From Monoplex corrugatus (taxonomy: Eukaryota > Mollusca > Gastropoda > Littorinimorpha > Ranellidae), in NCBI GenBank assembly GCA_030674185.1, contig JAPXFY010000031.1, positions 42,197,532-42,261,531 on the forward strand: a stretch of DNA of 64,000 nucleotides. Direction: 5' to 3'. Under the pieces are notes generated by a model. It searched no databases. It saw only the letters and a program-made list of their open reading frames with translations, and was not told the origin of the DNA. The translations under genes were made by a program, and so were the position numbers. Positions within the stretch are counted from its first letter, which is position 1. Each line of letters starts with the position of its first letter. Of this stretch, positions 47,800-57,689 are shown piece by piece.

Positions 47800-47836
47800 A
47801 AATAAAAAATAAATAAATAAATAAATAAATAAACTT
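47800..47836. repeat. (AAAT)n microsatellite
   Basis: About eight AAAT units next to the 5' edge of the RTE copy. Confidence 0.9.
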
Positions 47837-47923
47837 GATGTATAAAGCTGTTTGAACAGGGCAAGGTGATGCAATTTTGTTTTTTGTTTTTTCAAGAGGA
47901 GAAACGTACATTTCATATAACAT

Positions 47924-47959
47924 CTATCTATCTATCTATCTATGTGTATATATATATAT

Positions 47960-48042
<83 letters not shown>
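47924..48042. repeat. (CTAT)n, (TA)n and (GT)n compound microsatellite
   Basis: CTATCTATCTAT, then about 65 bp of TA and about 30 bp of GT. Confidence 0.95.
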
Positions 48043-48044
<2 letters not shown>

Positions 48045-48217
48045 CATGTGTGCGTGCTTGCGAGTGTATTTGAGTATGTGTATTTGCGCGTCTGTGTGCG
48101 TTCATGCCTCACGTTATCGGATGCCATATCTAATGGGAAGGGACATGAATTCTGTAATGTAAATGTGATCATGCCATATTATTGTCATTTTATCGTGAGG
48201 AAGGCCAAGGGACGACA

Positions 48218-48415
<198 letters not shown>

Positions 48416-48484
48416 TCATAGTCATTTCTTTTTGTGACAATAGGTTTACCATGTGAAACTCAGGCTACTCTCCCCGTTGAGGTC

Positions 48485-48925
48485 ACGTCGCCGCAATGCA
48501 ACGCCACCCATTTTTTTTTTATCAAATTTCAAAAAGGCAGAAGGCTAACTGGTCCTGAAGGGAATGATTTCAAAAAGGCAGGAAGGCTGACTGGTCCTGA
48601 AGGGGATGATTTCAAAAAGGCAGGAAGGCTGACTGGTCCTGAAGGGGATGATTTCAAAAAGGCAGGAAGGCTGAATGATCCTGAAGGGAATGATTTCAAA
48701 AAGGCAGGAAGGCTGACTGGTCCTGAAGGGGATGATTTCAAAAAGGCAGGAAGGCTGACTGGTCCTGAAGGGAATGATTTCAAAAATGCAGGAAGGCTGA
48801 CTGGTCCTGAAGGGGATGGACCTGGGAAATCAATCTATGTCCAATGTTTTTTTTATACTAGGGCAGCCGAGCAAATGCCCTGATCTTCACGATTTTCAAC
48901 TGCCGTGGGATCTTAGCGTGCATAG
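48485..48925 (+). repeat. Dispersed repeat family D, copy 2, with internal minisatellite
   Basis: Opens with GTCGCCGCAATGCAACGCCA, then a T-run, the 42-bp minisatellite (48531-48820), ACCTGGGAAATCAATCTATG, CGAGCAAATGCCCTGATCTT and ACGATTTTCAACTGCCGTGG. Same order as copy 1 at 42.7-42.95 kb. Confidence 0.8.
48531..48820. repeat. 42-bp minisatellite, about 7 units, inside family D
   Basis: Unit: AAAAAGGCAGGAAGGCTGAC, TGGTCCTGAAGGGGATGATT, TC. Variants GGGAATG/GGGGATG alternate. In the other family D copies (42790, 54700) this block is single. The open frame over it (GRLTGPEGDDFKKA repeats) follows from the unit length being a multiple of three. Confidence 0.95.
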
Positions 48926-49040
48926 GCCTCAGCAACTGATAGCAACAAGAACTGCTAAATGAATGAACAAATTAATGAATAAATGAATGAATTAAAAAAA
49001 AATTGTGTCCTGTCTAGTTAACATAAAAAAAAAACTATCA

Positions 49041-49440
49041 GTTGTTGTGGTGTAGTGGGTAGTGCACAACAAACTACTGGCTGGAAGTTTGTTGGTTCAA
49101 ATCCCCATCAATCCCTTCAAAAATCATTGCGGGGTTTATCATCTACAAAACGGCTCCTTCCAAGAGCTGAGCGTGCTATGGACTCATTGGGAAGACTGGG
49201 ACAACACAGTCGAGTCTCATCCGCTTCACGAACACGTCGTTCAGGGTGTTGCTAAAATTTTCTGACCAACACCGCAGGTGTCTGTATCTTTCGGGCCTGG
49301 TTTAGCCAGAATGTATTATAATAGTGAGCGTAGAGTACAGCCCTGCCACGCAGTCTCAGACCTAGATGGAACTCCATTCACTATGATTATCATCCTCATC
49401 GTCATCAACATCATCACATTGTAAAAATTGTGCCAGCTTT
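49041..49440 (+). mobile_element. tRNA-derived SINE, copy 1, with A and B boxes
   Basis: The head holds TGGTGTAGTGGG (49048-49059), a full match to the RNA polymerase III A-box consensus. GGTTCAAATCC (49094-49104) is a full match to the B box, 34 bp further on, a normal tRNA-gene spacing. The body shares long blocks with the inverted copy at 44.3-44.65 kb (TCATTGGGAAGACTGGGAC, CAGTCGAGTCTCATCC, GAGTACAGCCCTG). It ends with ATCATCATGATG-like triplets and a T-run near 49440. It has no protein; it would need a LINE to move. Confidence 0.85.
49048..49104 (+). promoter_or_regulatory. Internal RNA polymerase III promoter (A box + B box) of the SINE
   Basis: A box TGGTGTAGTGGG at 49048-49059 and B box GGTTCAAATCC at 49094-49104 match the tRNA internal promoter consensus. 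A functional tRNA gene is unlikely, because the acceptor-stem halves do not pair and the sequence continues into the SINE body. Confidence 0.75.
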
Positions 49441-49704
49441 TTTTTTTTGCCTATAGGGTGGCGTACAAAGTGGGAAAAATATATAAAAATGTAAATCCCC
49501 CCCCCCCCAAAAAAAAATGCCCATAAGCGCTATAATTGTAATAAAGGTAAATGTGATAACTAAAAATGTACTAAAAATAGACATAGTGTGTATTTTGCCT
49601 GATCGACTAACAGCAACACTAACTGATAAATAAATGGATAAATTTAATGAATAAATACATCACTATAAAATACAACTAAGAAAATGAAAGAAAATGTGTC
49701 CCGC

Positions 49705-49708
49705 CTAA

Positions 49709-49744
<36 letters not shown>

Positions 49745-49746
49745 CT
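49705..49746. repeat. (AGT)n tail of the LINE on the minus strand
   Basis: About thirteen AGT triplets; on the minus strand this is a (TAC)n/(CTA)n tail directly after the 3' UTR of the LINE at 49.75-50.6 kb. Confidence 0.88.
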
Positions 49747-49865
49747 GAGGGCTGGCTCGTAGCCTAGGCCTTCTGGCCTTTTAACGCCCTATCTTTTTTG
49801 TTTTACTCTTTCTTCTTCAGGGTCTGAAAAGCATGCCTTAATAATCATACTTGAGCAAATCTGCT

Positions 49866-50600
49866 TCAGTCTATTTTTTTAAATAAAATTTTGAATTCTG
49901 CGTCATCGTCCAGGAAATTTTTGAATTTGTTAATGCTGTTAGTAAATTTAATTTCAAAAGGAATTTTATTCCACAATTTAACAATTGTTAGAAAAACAAA
50001 ACGCTCTTGTGTTAGCATTTCTGTGTTTAACAAATATTTTACCTTCAGCATTCCTTGTTATACTAGCTTGTGGAAAGGAAAAAAATGTTTCAACTGATAG
50101 CTTATCCATCCCATTCATTATTTTGTATACCTGTATTAAATCCCCCCTAACCCTCCTACCTTTCAGTGAATGAAGTTTTAAAAACTTAAACCTTTCTTCA
50201 TAACTCATATTTTTACACTCTATAAGCAACCTAGTTGCCCTTCTTTGTACATTTTCAATCATTTTTGACTGTCTTATCAAATACGGATTCCAAACAACAC
50301 TTGCGTATTCTAAATGTGGTCTAACAAAAGCCTTATACAACATTAAAAATGTATGTTTATTCATGTACAAAAATGTTCTTTTGATAATTCCTATCATTTG
50401 GTTAGCTTTATTTGCTACTCTTTTAATGTGCAGGTCAAAGGATAATTCACTATCAAATGTAACTCCCAAGTCTTTCTCCGTTTCACACACACTAATTTTC
50501 TGTACATCATTTCCAATTTTCATGAAATACTCTCGTCTAATATTCTTCTTAGCAACATGCATTACATGGCATTTTGAAACATTAAAATATGAACTTTCAA
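49866..50600 (-). pseudogene. C-terminal region of a jockey/CR1-group RT protein, one frameshift
   Basis: The upper frame (to 49978) encodes KDLGVTFDSELSFDLHIKRV, IGIIKRTFLYMNKHTFLMLY, FVRPHLEYASVVWNPYLIRQ, VQRRATRLLIECKNMSYEER and RRVRGDLIQVYKIMNGMDKL. These are the thumb and post-RT segments standard in this group. Near 50000-50040 the frame shifts, and the other frame gives VKLWNKIPFEI and INKFKNFLDD, the usual last block. The polymerase core with YADD is not present because of 5' truncation. Non-functional. Confidence 0.85.
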
Positions 50601-50646
50601 AACAACAACAACAGCAACAACAACAACCACCACCACCACCACCACC
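50600..50646. repeat. (CAA)n and (CCA)n microsatellite
   Basis: AACAACAACAGCAACAACAA then CCACCACCACCACCACC, at the 5' edge of the LINE. Confidence 0.9.
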
Positions 50647-51340
50647 TGACTGCTAGATAGATACTTTCAAAAAACTGATAACTGATAATAAGTACATGAA
50701 AAATAAACTGGAAAAAAAATCTTGTGTATCATGCCTGATAAACCGACAACAACACCGACTAAAAAAAAAGAAAGAAAGAAAGAAAGAAGTGTAATGACTG
50801 AAAATATATGGATTAAAATGAAATAGAAAAAATTCTTGCTGGGTAAACTGACATCAATACTGACTTCTAAATATATTTCATGAAATACATAAATAAACAA
50901 GTAGAATAATTGTTGATAAATACATACTGAAACAAAAATAATCATGATGATTATCCTGCCTGATACTAATACTGACTACTAAATAAATAAATAAATTTAA
51001 AACAAATAAATAAATAATGCCACAATTAATACCAAATGTATAGACAATAAAACAAAAATATTAATATGTTGTGTATCTTGCCTGTTGAATTAACAGCAAT
51101 AATGATCGCTAAATAAATAATTAAGAAATACATCAATAACCTTAAACAGACAAAGAAATAAGTACATAAATAAACAAATAAATAAACAAATAAAATAAAT
51201 AAATAAATAAATAAAATAAAAATAAACAAATAAACAAATAAATGTGATAATTGATCATTAATACGTACTGAGTAAAATGGGTTTAATAAAACGTGGAATG
51301 TATCTTGTTTGAAGAACTGACAGCAATACTGACTTTTTTG

Positions 51341-52945
51341 TCCGTGCGAGAATCGCTGCACACCACAGTCTCCCTTCAATGTTTCATTGCATTAATCCCT
51401 CTTTACCCCACACACAGCCACACCACCACACAGACTTCCACGTAACCAACCATCCCTTGCCTGACAAAGACATCCGTACATACAACATTACACCTACAGA
51501 TGTAGAGAAAAGGACAAAATATCCAATACCTTAAAATGAAAACCACAGCGATCACAGACGAGAACACACCACCGATGGTTACCTTCTTCTACTGAGAAAA
51601 TATGGATCGCAACGCGTCTTAAAAAGCAGGAAGAGCGCATGCGTGGACTGGCACTGCTCCGATTGGTTAACTGCAGAATGACATAATGTATACATGATCT
51701 TCTCCTCCTCCTTCCTACGCCTCACCACCACCACCCACCTTCGTGTACCGGTACCTTCAGTCCGCCGTCTTGCCCGAACGTGCAGTGTGGATTCCCTTTC
51801 GTGCCCCCATCTCCCACCCCCCTTCTAAGTCCCACCCCCTTTTATTAACATAACCCATAAAGCCAGCTGGGCATGTTAAGGCCTGAGTCACCAGGGAGAG
51901 TTCAACTCACTTCATCTCATTATATCACTGACAGCGTCGTTAGCTGAAGACACCAACACTTACTCTGAGAGCAAAGAACCCATTGCCTCCATTCCAACCC
52001 CTTACCAGTCTGTAACTTTTGTGTCCTGGATTTAAAACTTGTCTGCTATCTGTCCTCAAAAGCATTTTACATAGAGTGTAACACGTGTGGAATCATCTGC
52101 ACATATGCACGGGGTCAGTTTGATTACAAGACGGGAGTAGTAACAGCCATACGGGCAAGGTGAGGTGATGACAACATGCACCAAACCTGCGAGTTCCGTG
52201 TGTCACCCTCCATCTTTTCTTCTGGACTCTCTGTGATAAGAATAACCTGCACGTGAGATGACGTCACATAGTTTGGTGCCGTGAAGGCCGGGCTTTGAGT
52301 AATTATTGTCAAGAAGAAAGAATGTCAGCAAACGAGCTTTTGTGTCTGTCTGAACTTGAGCTTTGTGGACATAACTGAATGATCTTCACTTCTAGTTAAG
52401 CAACAGATGGCCTCATTGATTTGCTATGTTGGCCATGCTCATCACATCTGTTGTCGTGTTGTCATCAGTCAGCAGACGATTGTACAGACTGAACTCGACT
52501 TGGACTAATTTTACCCAACAAGCTGTGACTGTAACAAGGAATCTGATTGGCCAGAACGTGCACGTGATCCCCACGCCCTGCTGGAAATGTCGATGTGTGG
52601 GGATCAGAGCACACAGCTTCAGTCTTTGTGTGTGTTGTGTGTTGTGTAATAGTGTGTGTTGTGTGCTAGTCTCTATCCTTCTTTATGATATTTTACCAAA
52701 GGGTAGTGTAGAGTCCGAACGGCTAGAAGACTTACCTATATCAAAGCTGTCTTTGTATTGTTGTGTGTTTTCCATGTCTGCCGAAGAAGATCATGCCTTG
52801 CTTAGTGTTGCTGTTTCATCACAGTTGAAAGCTTGCTCGTGAAATGCAGTCTGCTTTCCCCAGACTAAGCACACCACCATAGGACCACGCTTCCCATTTT
52901 CTGTCTCTCTTGTGTACACTGCTGTTTTCCTGTCTGATGGGTTTT
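51341..52945. other. Single-copy-looking DNA, nothing recognised
   Basis: About 1.6 kb of non-repetitive, less AT-rich sequence, the best place in the right half for an undetected host regulatory region or exon. The frame at 52426-52842 (138 residues) shows no domain, and part of it is GTGTGTT-rich sequence. I cannot support a gene. Confidence 0.4.
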
Positions 52946-53135
52946 CTGGAAAATTTGTGTTCCCCAGAGATAACACATCTCTTGTCTGGGTTCTTTTACG
53001 TGCGTTAAGTTCATTGTGTGAGGCTTTCAGTTATCATCTGAAAGACCAGCACCCGGGACCACTACTCATTGTCGATGGTGTTGGGAAATGGGTGGGGGTG
53101 GGGTACGAGGGGGAGAGAGAATCCTTGCAATTATA
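52946..53135 (+). repeat. Possible dispersed repeat (GTTCTTTTACGTGCGTTAAG type)
   Basis: The succession GGGTTCTTTTACGTGCGTTAA, a TTATCATCTGAAAGACCAGC block and GGGACCACTACTCA resembles a repeat I associate with invertebrate genomes. No second copy lies in this window, so this is from memory only. Confidence 0.35.
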
Positions 53136-53249
53136 AGGAATAGAAGCAAGGATCTATAGTTTCTTAAGTCAGCCATGTATCAGCTGGGTCACCGTGGTAT
53201 GACTCTATGTGGCCAACTATTCGCTCTTGGCATTTATGAATTTGTTCGT

Positions 53250-53468
53250 TTGTTCGTTTGTTTGTTTATGTTCAGAGTCAGCAACAACTAGATTAATTTT
53301 TGTTTGTTTATGTTCAGAGTCAGCAACAACTAGATTAATTTTTGTTTGTTTATGTTCAGAGTCAGCAAACAACTAGATTAATTTTTGTTTGTTTATGTTC
53401 AGAGTCAGCAACAACTAGATTAATTTTTGTTTGTTTATGTTTAGAGTCAGCAACAACTAGATTAATAT
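53250..53468. repeat. 42-bp minisatellite, about 5 units
   Basis: Unit: TTTGTTTGTTTATGTTCAGA, GTCAGCAACAACTAGATTAA, TT. Nearly identical copies; one has CAAACAACT and the last TTTAGAGTC. Confidence 0.95.
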
Positions 53469-53515
53469 CTGCCTACGCACATTCAAAACAATGTGACTGT
53501 CCGCGTTCAACAAAC

Positions 53516-53885
53516 AGGAACCAGCAAAAAACTGAAAAAGACCCAGAGCGCGCGTATTTGATACAACCAGACAAGACAGGTTCAAATTTTCGGCCAACTG
53601 GCCTTTGTCAAGTGTGAATGTAAGATCAAAACAAACAACAAATACAAACATTAAGAGAAAAAGACTGAAACTTCCCTGCTGCTTCGTCCAGCCCTCTTTA
53701 GTCTCTTCTCCCACTGGACGAAGCAGCAGAGAAGTTTTACTCTTTTTCTCCTAATTTTTGTACTTGGTGTTTGTTTGTTTGTGATCTTACATTCACGCTT
53801 GACAAAAGTCAGTTGGCCGAAAATTTGCACCTGTCTTGTCTGGTAGTCTAATTCTATTTTCGTGGTTTTCTAGTTCCCATACGAG
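53516..53885. mobile_element. Long-armed foldback element (MITE-like)
   Basis: Arms of about 125 bp (53568-53691 and 53714-53842) are inverted copies of each other around a 22-bp loop. Matching landmarks are CAGACAAGACAGG against CCTGTCTTGTCTG, TTCGGCCAACTG against CAGTTGGCCGAA, and CTGCTGCTTCGTCCAG against CTGGACGAAGCAGCAG. Weaker pairing extends outward to about 53516 and 53885. No coding. A related single arm lies at 11.66-11.77 kb, so it is a dispersed family. Confidence 0.85.
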
Positions 53886-54640
53886 CATTGTTGAAAGAGT
53901 CTGTCTGTAAGTGTGCATGTCTGTTCACCTGTGCTTACATGAGTTCGTCTGTTTGCTTTTCTGACCGTTGATGTGTGTGCAGTGCTGCTTGCCACTTGCC
54001 ACTTGCCTTAAGGCAGGGTTTACTGTACTCAGTATGTTCCATACGTGCTCCACTCCATTTAACCAGTTTTTGTATAGAAGTGTCTTTGAACCTGCACAAA
54101 CCCTTGCAAAATGGTAAAAGGTCTTTAGCTCAAGGTGGGGGATGGCGGGTGGGTCAGAGTGACGGAGGTGGGTATCAGTACAACAACATATACATTCTTT
54201 CAGTGACAGTTGATGTAAAGATGTTCAGGGTCTACAGTTTATTCAAGAGAGATTTATCGCGCTCCAACAGTTCCATATGCACTCTGTCCGATCTACCATG
54301 CTATCTGCTATCTGGCAGTCTCTCTGACTCTGTGTAAACCCCTATGCGCTGATCAGACCTTGGAATGGAAGAGAATGTGGCAGTGAGGAGGGGGGGGGGG
54401 AGGGGGAGACTGATCGTATGAAACAGTAGTCTGACGCCACCAGAACGACTGAAGCAATAAGATGGGCAGCCAACAGGTCAGTGTTTTCGCCGCGGGCTGG
54501 GGTAGGACAGGAGATGGCAGATCTTAAGGCCACACAGCTCTGTAAGAAGAACCAAGAAGCCGGCTGTATAGAAGACTGCTGTGTTCTTTGTCAACAGCAT
54601 CGAACCCTAAGCTAGACAGACAACCTCTGGATGGTTCAGT
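53886..54640. other. Unassigned stretch
   Basis: About 750 bp of mixed composition with a G-run near 54390-54405. No gene, no repeat and no convincing splice-site-bounded frame. Confidence 0.4.
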
Positions 54641-54644
54641 CGGT

Positions 54645-54726
54645 AGAGTCATGGTGTCGCCGCGGTGCAGCGCCACCCATTTTTAAAAAAATGAAAACTT
54701 CAGAAAGGCAAAAAGGCTAATCGACC
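54645..54726 (+). repeat. Dispersed repeat family D, copy 3 (short)
   Basis: GTCGCCGCGGTGCAGCGCCA, CCCATTTTTAAAAAAATG and CAGAAAGGCAAAAAGGCTAA match the left part of family D copies 1 and 2. It is cut off where the 39-bp satellite begins. The preceding GGTTCAGTCGGTAGAGTC (near 54633) looks like a tRNA A-box region, a hint that family D may be tRNA-headed. Confidence 0.65.
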
Positions 54727-54781
54727 TTCAAATACCCACACAAAGATAGGCACCTATAGATATATCACAAATACCTATATA

Positions 54782-54890
54782 TTATTAATTAATTAATTAA
54801 TTACAATATTTGTATAGCGCAAAATCTTGATAAAATCAAATCTAAGTGCTGAAACAGACACACACGCACGCACGCACACACACGCACGCA

Positions 54891-54943
<53 letters not shown>

Positions 54944-54948
54944 TATAT
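54782..54948 (-). mobile_element. CR1/L2-like element, 3' tail only
   Basis: The reverse complement reads (GT)n, TGTTTCAGCACTTAGATTTG, TTTTATCAAGATTTTGCGCT and ATACAAATATTGTAATTAAT. This is the same 3' end as at 12902-12973 and 20050-20112, including the (GT)n just upstream. The tail here has drifted to (ATTA)n. Confidence 0.82.
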
Positions 54949-55000
54949 ATATATATATAGGCACATATAAATGTATCACAAATACCTATACATAGGCACA

Positions 55001-56247
55001 CATCATCATCATCATCATCAGGTGTCTTGCCGCAATGCGTTGGCGATTATAGACTTCCATCTGTCTCTATCTCTTGTTGCCTCAAGCATCTCTTCCATCC
55101 TCCTTGTCCCCAGCCACTGTGCAAGTCCGTCTAGTATCTTCTCCCTGGGTCTACCTGGTGCTCTCTTTCCCTCCAGCTTTCCTATTGTGACCAGGTGTTC
55201 CAATTCCCCTTTCCTCATAAAATGGCCTATAAATGTTGCCTGTCCTTTCCTAATCTTTCTTATGAATGATCTACTTGTGTCTGCCTCCATCAAGACTGTC
55301 TCGTTTGTTTTCTTTGCTGTCCATGGAACTCTCAACATCCTTCTTAGAAACCACATCTCGGCTGCCTCAATCTTGTTCTGGCTTTGCTTGTTGACTGTCC
55401 ACGCCTCACAACCGTACAACAGTATTGGTTGTATATAACATTCAAGAACTCTCTTCCTGATGTTAATTGATAGGCATTTGTTGGTAAGAATGCTTTTCAT
55501 CTTCTTGAATGTTGTTTTGGCTTGGCCGATTTTGCTGGCTATATCTGATGCGCATCTGCCGCCTGGTGAAATGATCGTTCCCAGGTATTTAAACTTATCA
55601 ACCTGTCTCAAGGTTGTGCCATTTGCTGTTATTTTGCATGAGGGGATTTCGTGTTAAATACTGATCACCATGACTTCAGTCTTCCTGCTGTTTAGTTCCA
55701 ACCCCTTACCTTTGCTTTCTATTTCTAACATATTCACAAGGTTTTGTAGGTCCCTTTCATTTTCTGCAATTAGCACGGTGTCATCTGCGTATCGAATGTT
55801 GTTTATCATTTTTCCTCCAACCTTTAATCCAGTGTCTTCCTCCAGGCTTCTCATGATGTTTTCGCTGTAAAGTGAAAACAGATCTGATGACAAAACACAA
55901 CCCTGTCTGACTCCTCTTTTGATGTTTTGGAAAGAGCTTATATCGTTTTTATATTCTCATTGCAGCTGTTTGTTCCCAATACATATTTCTGATTATTCGT
56001 AGATCTTTTCCATCAATATTGAGTCTTTCTAGTTGGTTGATCAATTCTTCATGTCTTACCCGATCGAAAGCCTTGGTATAATCAACAAAGCATAGATATA
56101 AACCTTTGTTCATCTTGATTGACCTCTCTATGATAGTTTTTAGGATGTATATGGCATTAATAGTTCCTTTCCCTTCCACAAATCCACACTGTTCATCTGC
56201 TATTTCTTTTTTAATTCTATTCCTTGTCCTCATCATGATTATTCTTA
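55001..56247 (-). mobile_element. RTE-type LINE family A, copy 4 (5'-truncated, well preserved)
   Basis: Inserted in the 39-bp satellite. The minus strand begins near 56247 inside the RT domain and ends in the TGATGATGATG tail (55001-55020). The stop codon of the protein is the first triplet of the tail. The insertion is cleanly bounded by satellite sequence on both sides. Confidence 0.92.
55018..56236 (-). pseudogene. C-terminal two-thirds of RTE family A RT (two breaks)
   Basis: Blocks: ADEQCGFVEGKGTINAIYIL, LYLCFVDYTKAFDRVRHEEL, then a 1-base insertion with stop near 55950. QGCVLSSDLFSLYSENIM and IRYADDTVLIAENERDLQNL (YADD intact) follow, then an in-frame TAA near 55656 where other copies have Lys-Lys-His. 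After that comes an open stretch of 198 residues with the thumb (LLYGCEAWTVNKQSQNKIEA), MLRVPWTAKKTNETVLMEAD, FIGHFMRKGELEHLVTIGKL and the terminal ANALRQDT before TGA. The endonuclease is absent. Confidence 0.9.
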
Positions 56248-56696
56248 TGGTTATATTGGAAATACTTAAACATCATATGGATGTATCAAAAATACCTATA
56301 CACAGGCACATATAGATGTATCGCAAATACCTTTACAAACATAGCCACATATAGATATATCATAATACCTATACATAGGCACCTATAGATATATCAGAAA
56401 TACCTATACATAGGCACCTATAGATATATCACAAGTACCTATACATAGGCACATATAGATATATCACAAATACCTACACAAAGATAGGCACCTATAGATA
56501 CATCACAAATATCTATACAAAGATAGGCACATATAGATATATCACAGAAACATTTACAAACATAGCCACATATACATGTTGATATATCAAAAATACCTAA
56601 ACAAACAGGTGCACCTATAGGTATATTGCAAATACATATACAAAGATAGGCACATACTGATATATCACAAATAGCTATACAAGCATAGCCACATAT

Positions 56697-57037
56697 GTTG
56701 TTGTTCGTCCGTCGTGATCGACGATGACCAAGGATCATCACGTTTCATGTGTCCGGCTGTGACTGATGAGGCCGATTCGTGCGCGGAAGGCTCGGCCGCA
56801 GACGAGACACATGTGTTCTGCTGGATTCTGGACTTGGGAGTTGGCTCGGAATTTACGTAGCTTTCGTTTCTTTTGTGCTCCACTGATCCTGCTTTGCTCG
56901 TAGAAGGCGGCACCGTCGCCAACACAGCTTCTCCATGATGAGCGGTCTTGTGTAAGGGCCTCCCATATTTTGGTGTCGATGCCGAAGTTTTTCAGGGACG
57001 CTTTAAGCGTGTCCTTGAAGCGCAGCTTTGGCCTTCC
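56697..57037 (-). mobile_element. 5'-truncated LINE fragment, family B relative (family F), with target duplication
   Basis: TAGCCACATAT flanks the fragment (56686-56696 and 57038-57048), an 11-bp duplication of satellite sequence. The 3' end on the minus strand is GACGAACAACAAC. The frame is related to, but distinct from, the C-terminus of LINE B. Confidence 0.85.
56738..57037 (-). pseudogene. C-terminal zinc-finger end of a LINE RT protein
   Basis: About 100 residues, open to the natural stop. GRPKLRFKDTLKASLKNFGI and WEALTQDRSSWRSCV match the LINE B segment GRPQLRFKDVCKRDLKALNI. Then comes a basic linker and a C2H2 finger: CLVC, twelve residues, H, three residues, H (residues LVCGRAFRARIGLISHSRTH). 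The finger probably binds nucleic acid during retrotransposition. The ATG at 57046 lies in satellite DNA and is accidental. Confidence 0.82.
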
Positions 57038-57689
57038 TAGCCACATATAGACATCTCAAAAATACCTATATAAACATAGCAAACATGCAGATATATCACA
57101 AATGCCTATACCAACATAGTGGCGCATAAAGATATATCACAAATACGTATAGAAGCAAAGGGGCACATGTAGATATATCACAAATACCTATACAAGCATA
57201 GGGACAAATCTGGTTCTATTGGAAATACTTATACCAACATAACAAACATGCAGATATATCACAAATGCCTATACCAACATATTGGCGCATATAGATATAT
57301 CATAAACACGTATAGAAGCATAGCAGCACATATAGATATATCACAAACACCTATACAAGCATAGGGGCATTTATACATATATCGCAAATACCTATACAAG
57401 CATAGGGGCACATATAGATATATCCCAAATATCTATACAAACATAGGCACATATAGATATATCACAAATACGTATACAAACATAGGCACATATAGATATA
57501 TCACAAATACGTATACAAACATAGGCACATATAGATATATCAAAAATACGTATACAAACATAGGCACTTATAGATATATCACAAATACTTATAGAAACAT
57601 AGGCACCTATACATATATCACAAATATCTATACAAACATAGGCACCTATACATATATCATATATAGGCGTCCTTCAGTCTCGGAAGACT

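Larger units (their letters stand above)
49705..50610 (-). mobile_element. 5'-truncated non-LTR retrotransposon with (TAC)n tail (family E)
   Basis: The minus strand starts with the C-terminal third of an RT protein near 50600, continues to a ~100-bp 3' UTR (GGGCGTTAAAAGGCCAGAAG, 49750-49800) and ends in the triplet tail. It interrupts the worn ~115-bp tandem repeat. The protein resembles jockey/CR1-group C-termini; the exact clade is not assigned. Confidence 0.82.
48935..51340. repeat. Degenerate ~115-bp AT-rich tandem repeat, interrupted by two insertions
   Basis: A worn motif, GTGTATCTTGCCTGATNAAC, then GACAGCAATACTGACT and ACTAAATAAATAAAT, recurs near 48930, 49600, 50725, 50840, 50950, 51075 and 51300. 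The SINE at 49041 and the LINE at 49.7-50.6 kb lie inside this array. AAAT tetramers dominate 50980-51240. No coding. Confidence 0.6.

Noticed and set aside
48434..48883. 149-residue frame with GRLTGPEGDDFKKA repeats
   Set aside because: It comes from the 42-bp expansion inside a non-coding dispersed repeat; other copies of that repeat are not open in this frame.
49041..49110. Functional tRNA gene
   Set aside because: A and B boxes are good, but stem pairing is not convincing and the sequence continues into a dispersed repeat with a second copy, so it is a SINE head.
52426..52842. 138-residue frame as a host gene
   Set aside because: No domain, no signal or membrane pattern that holds up, and part of it is GTGTGTT-rich sequence.
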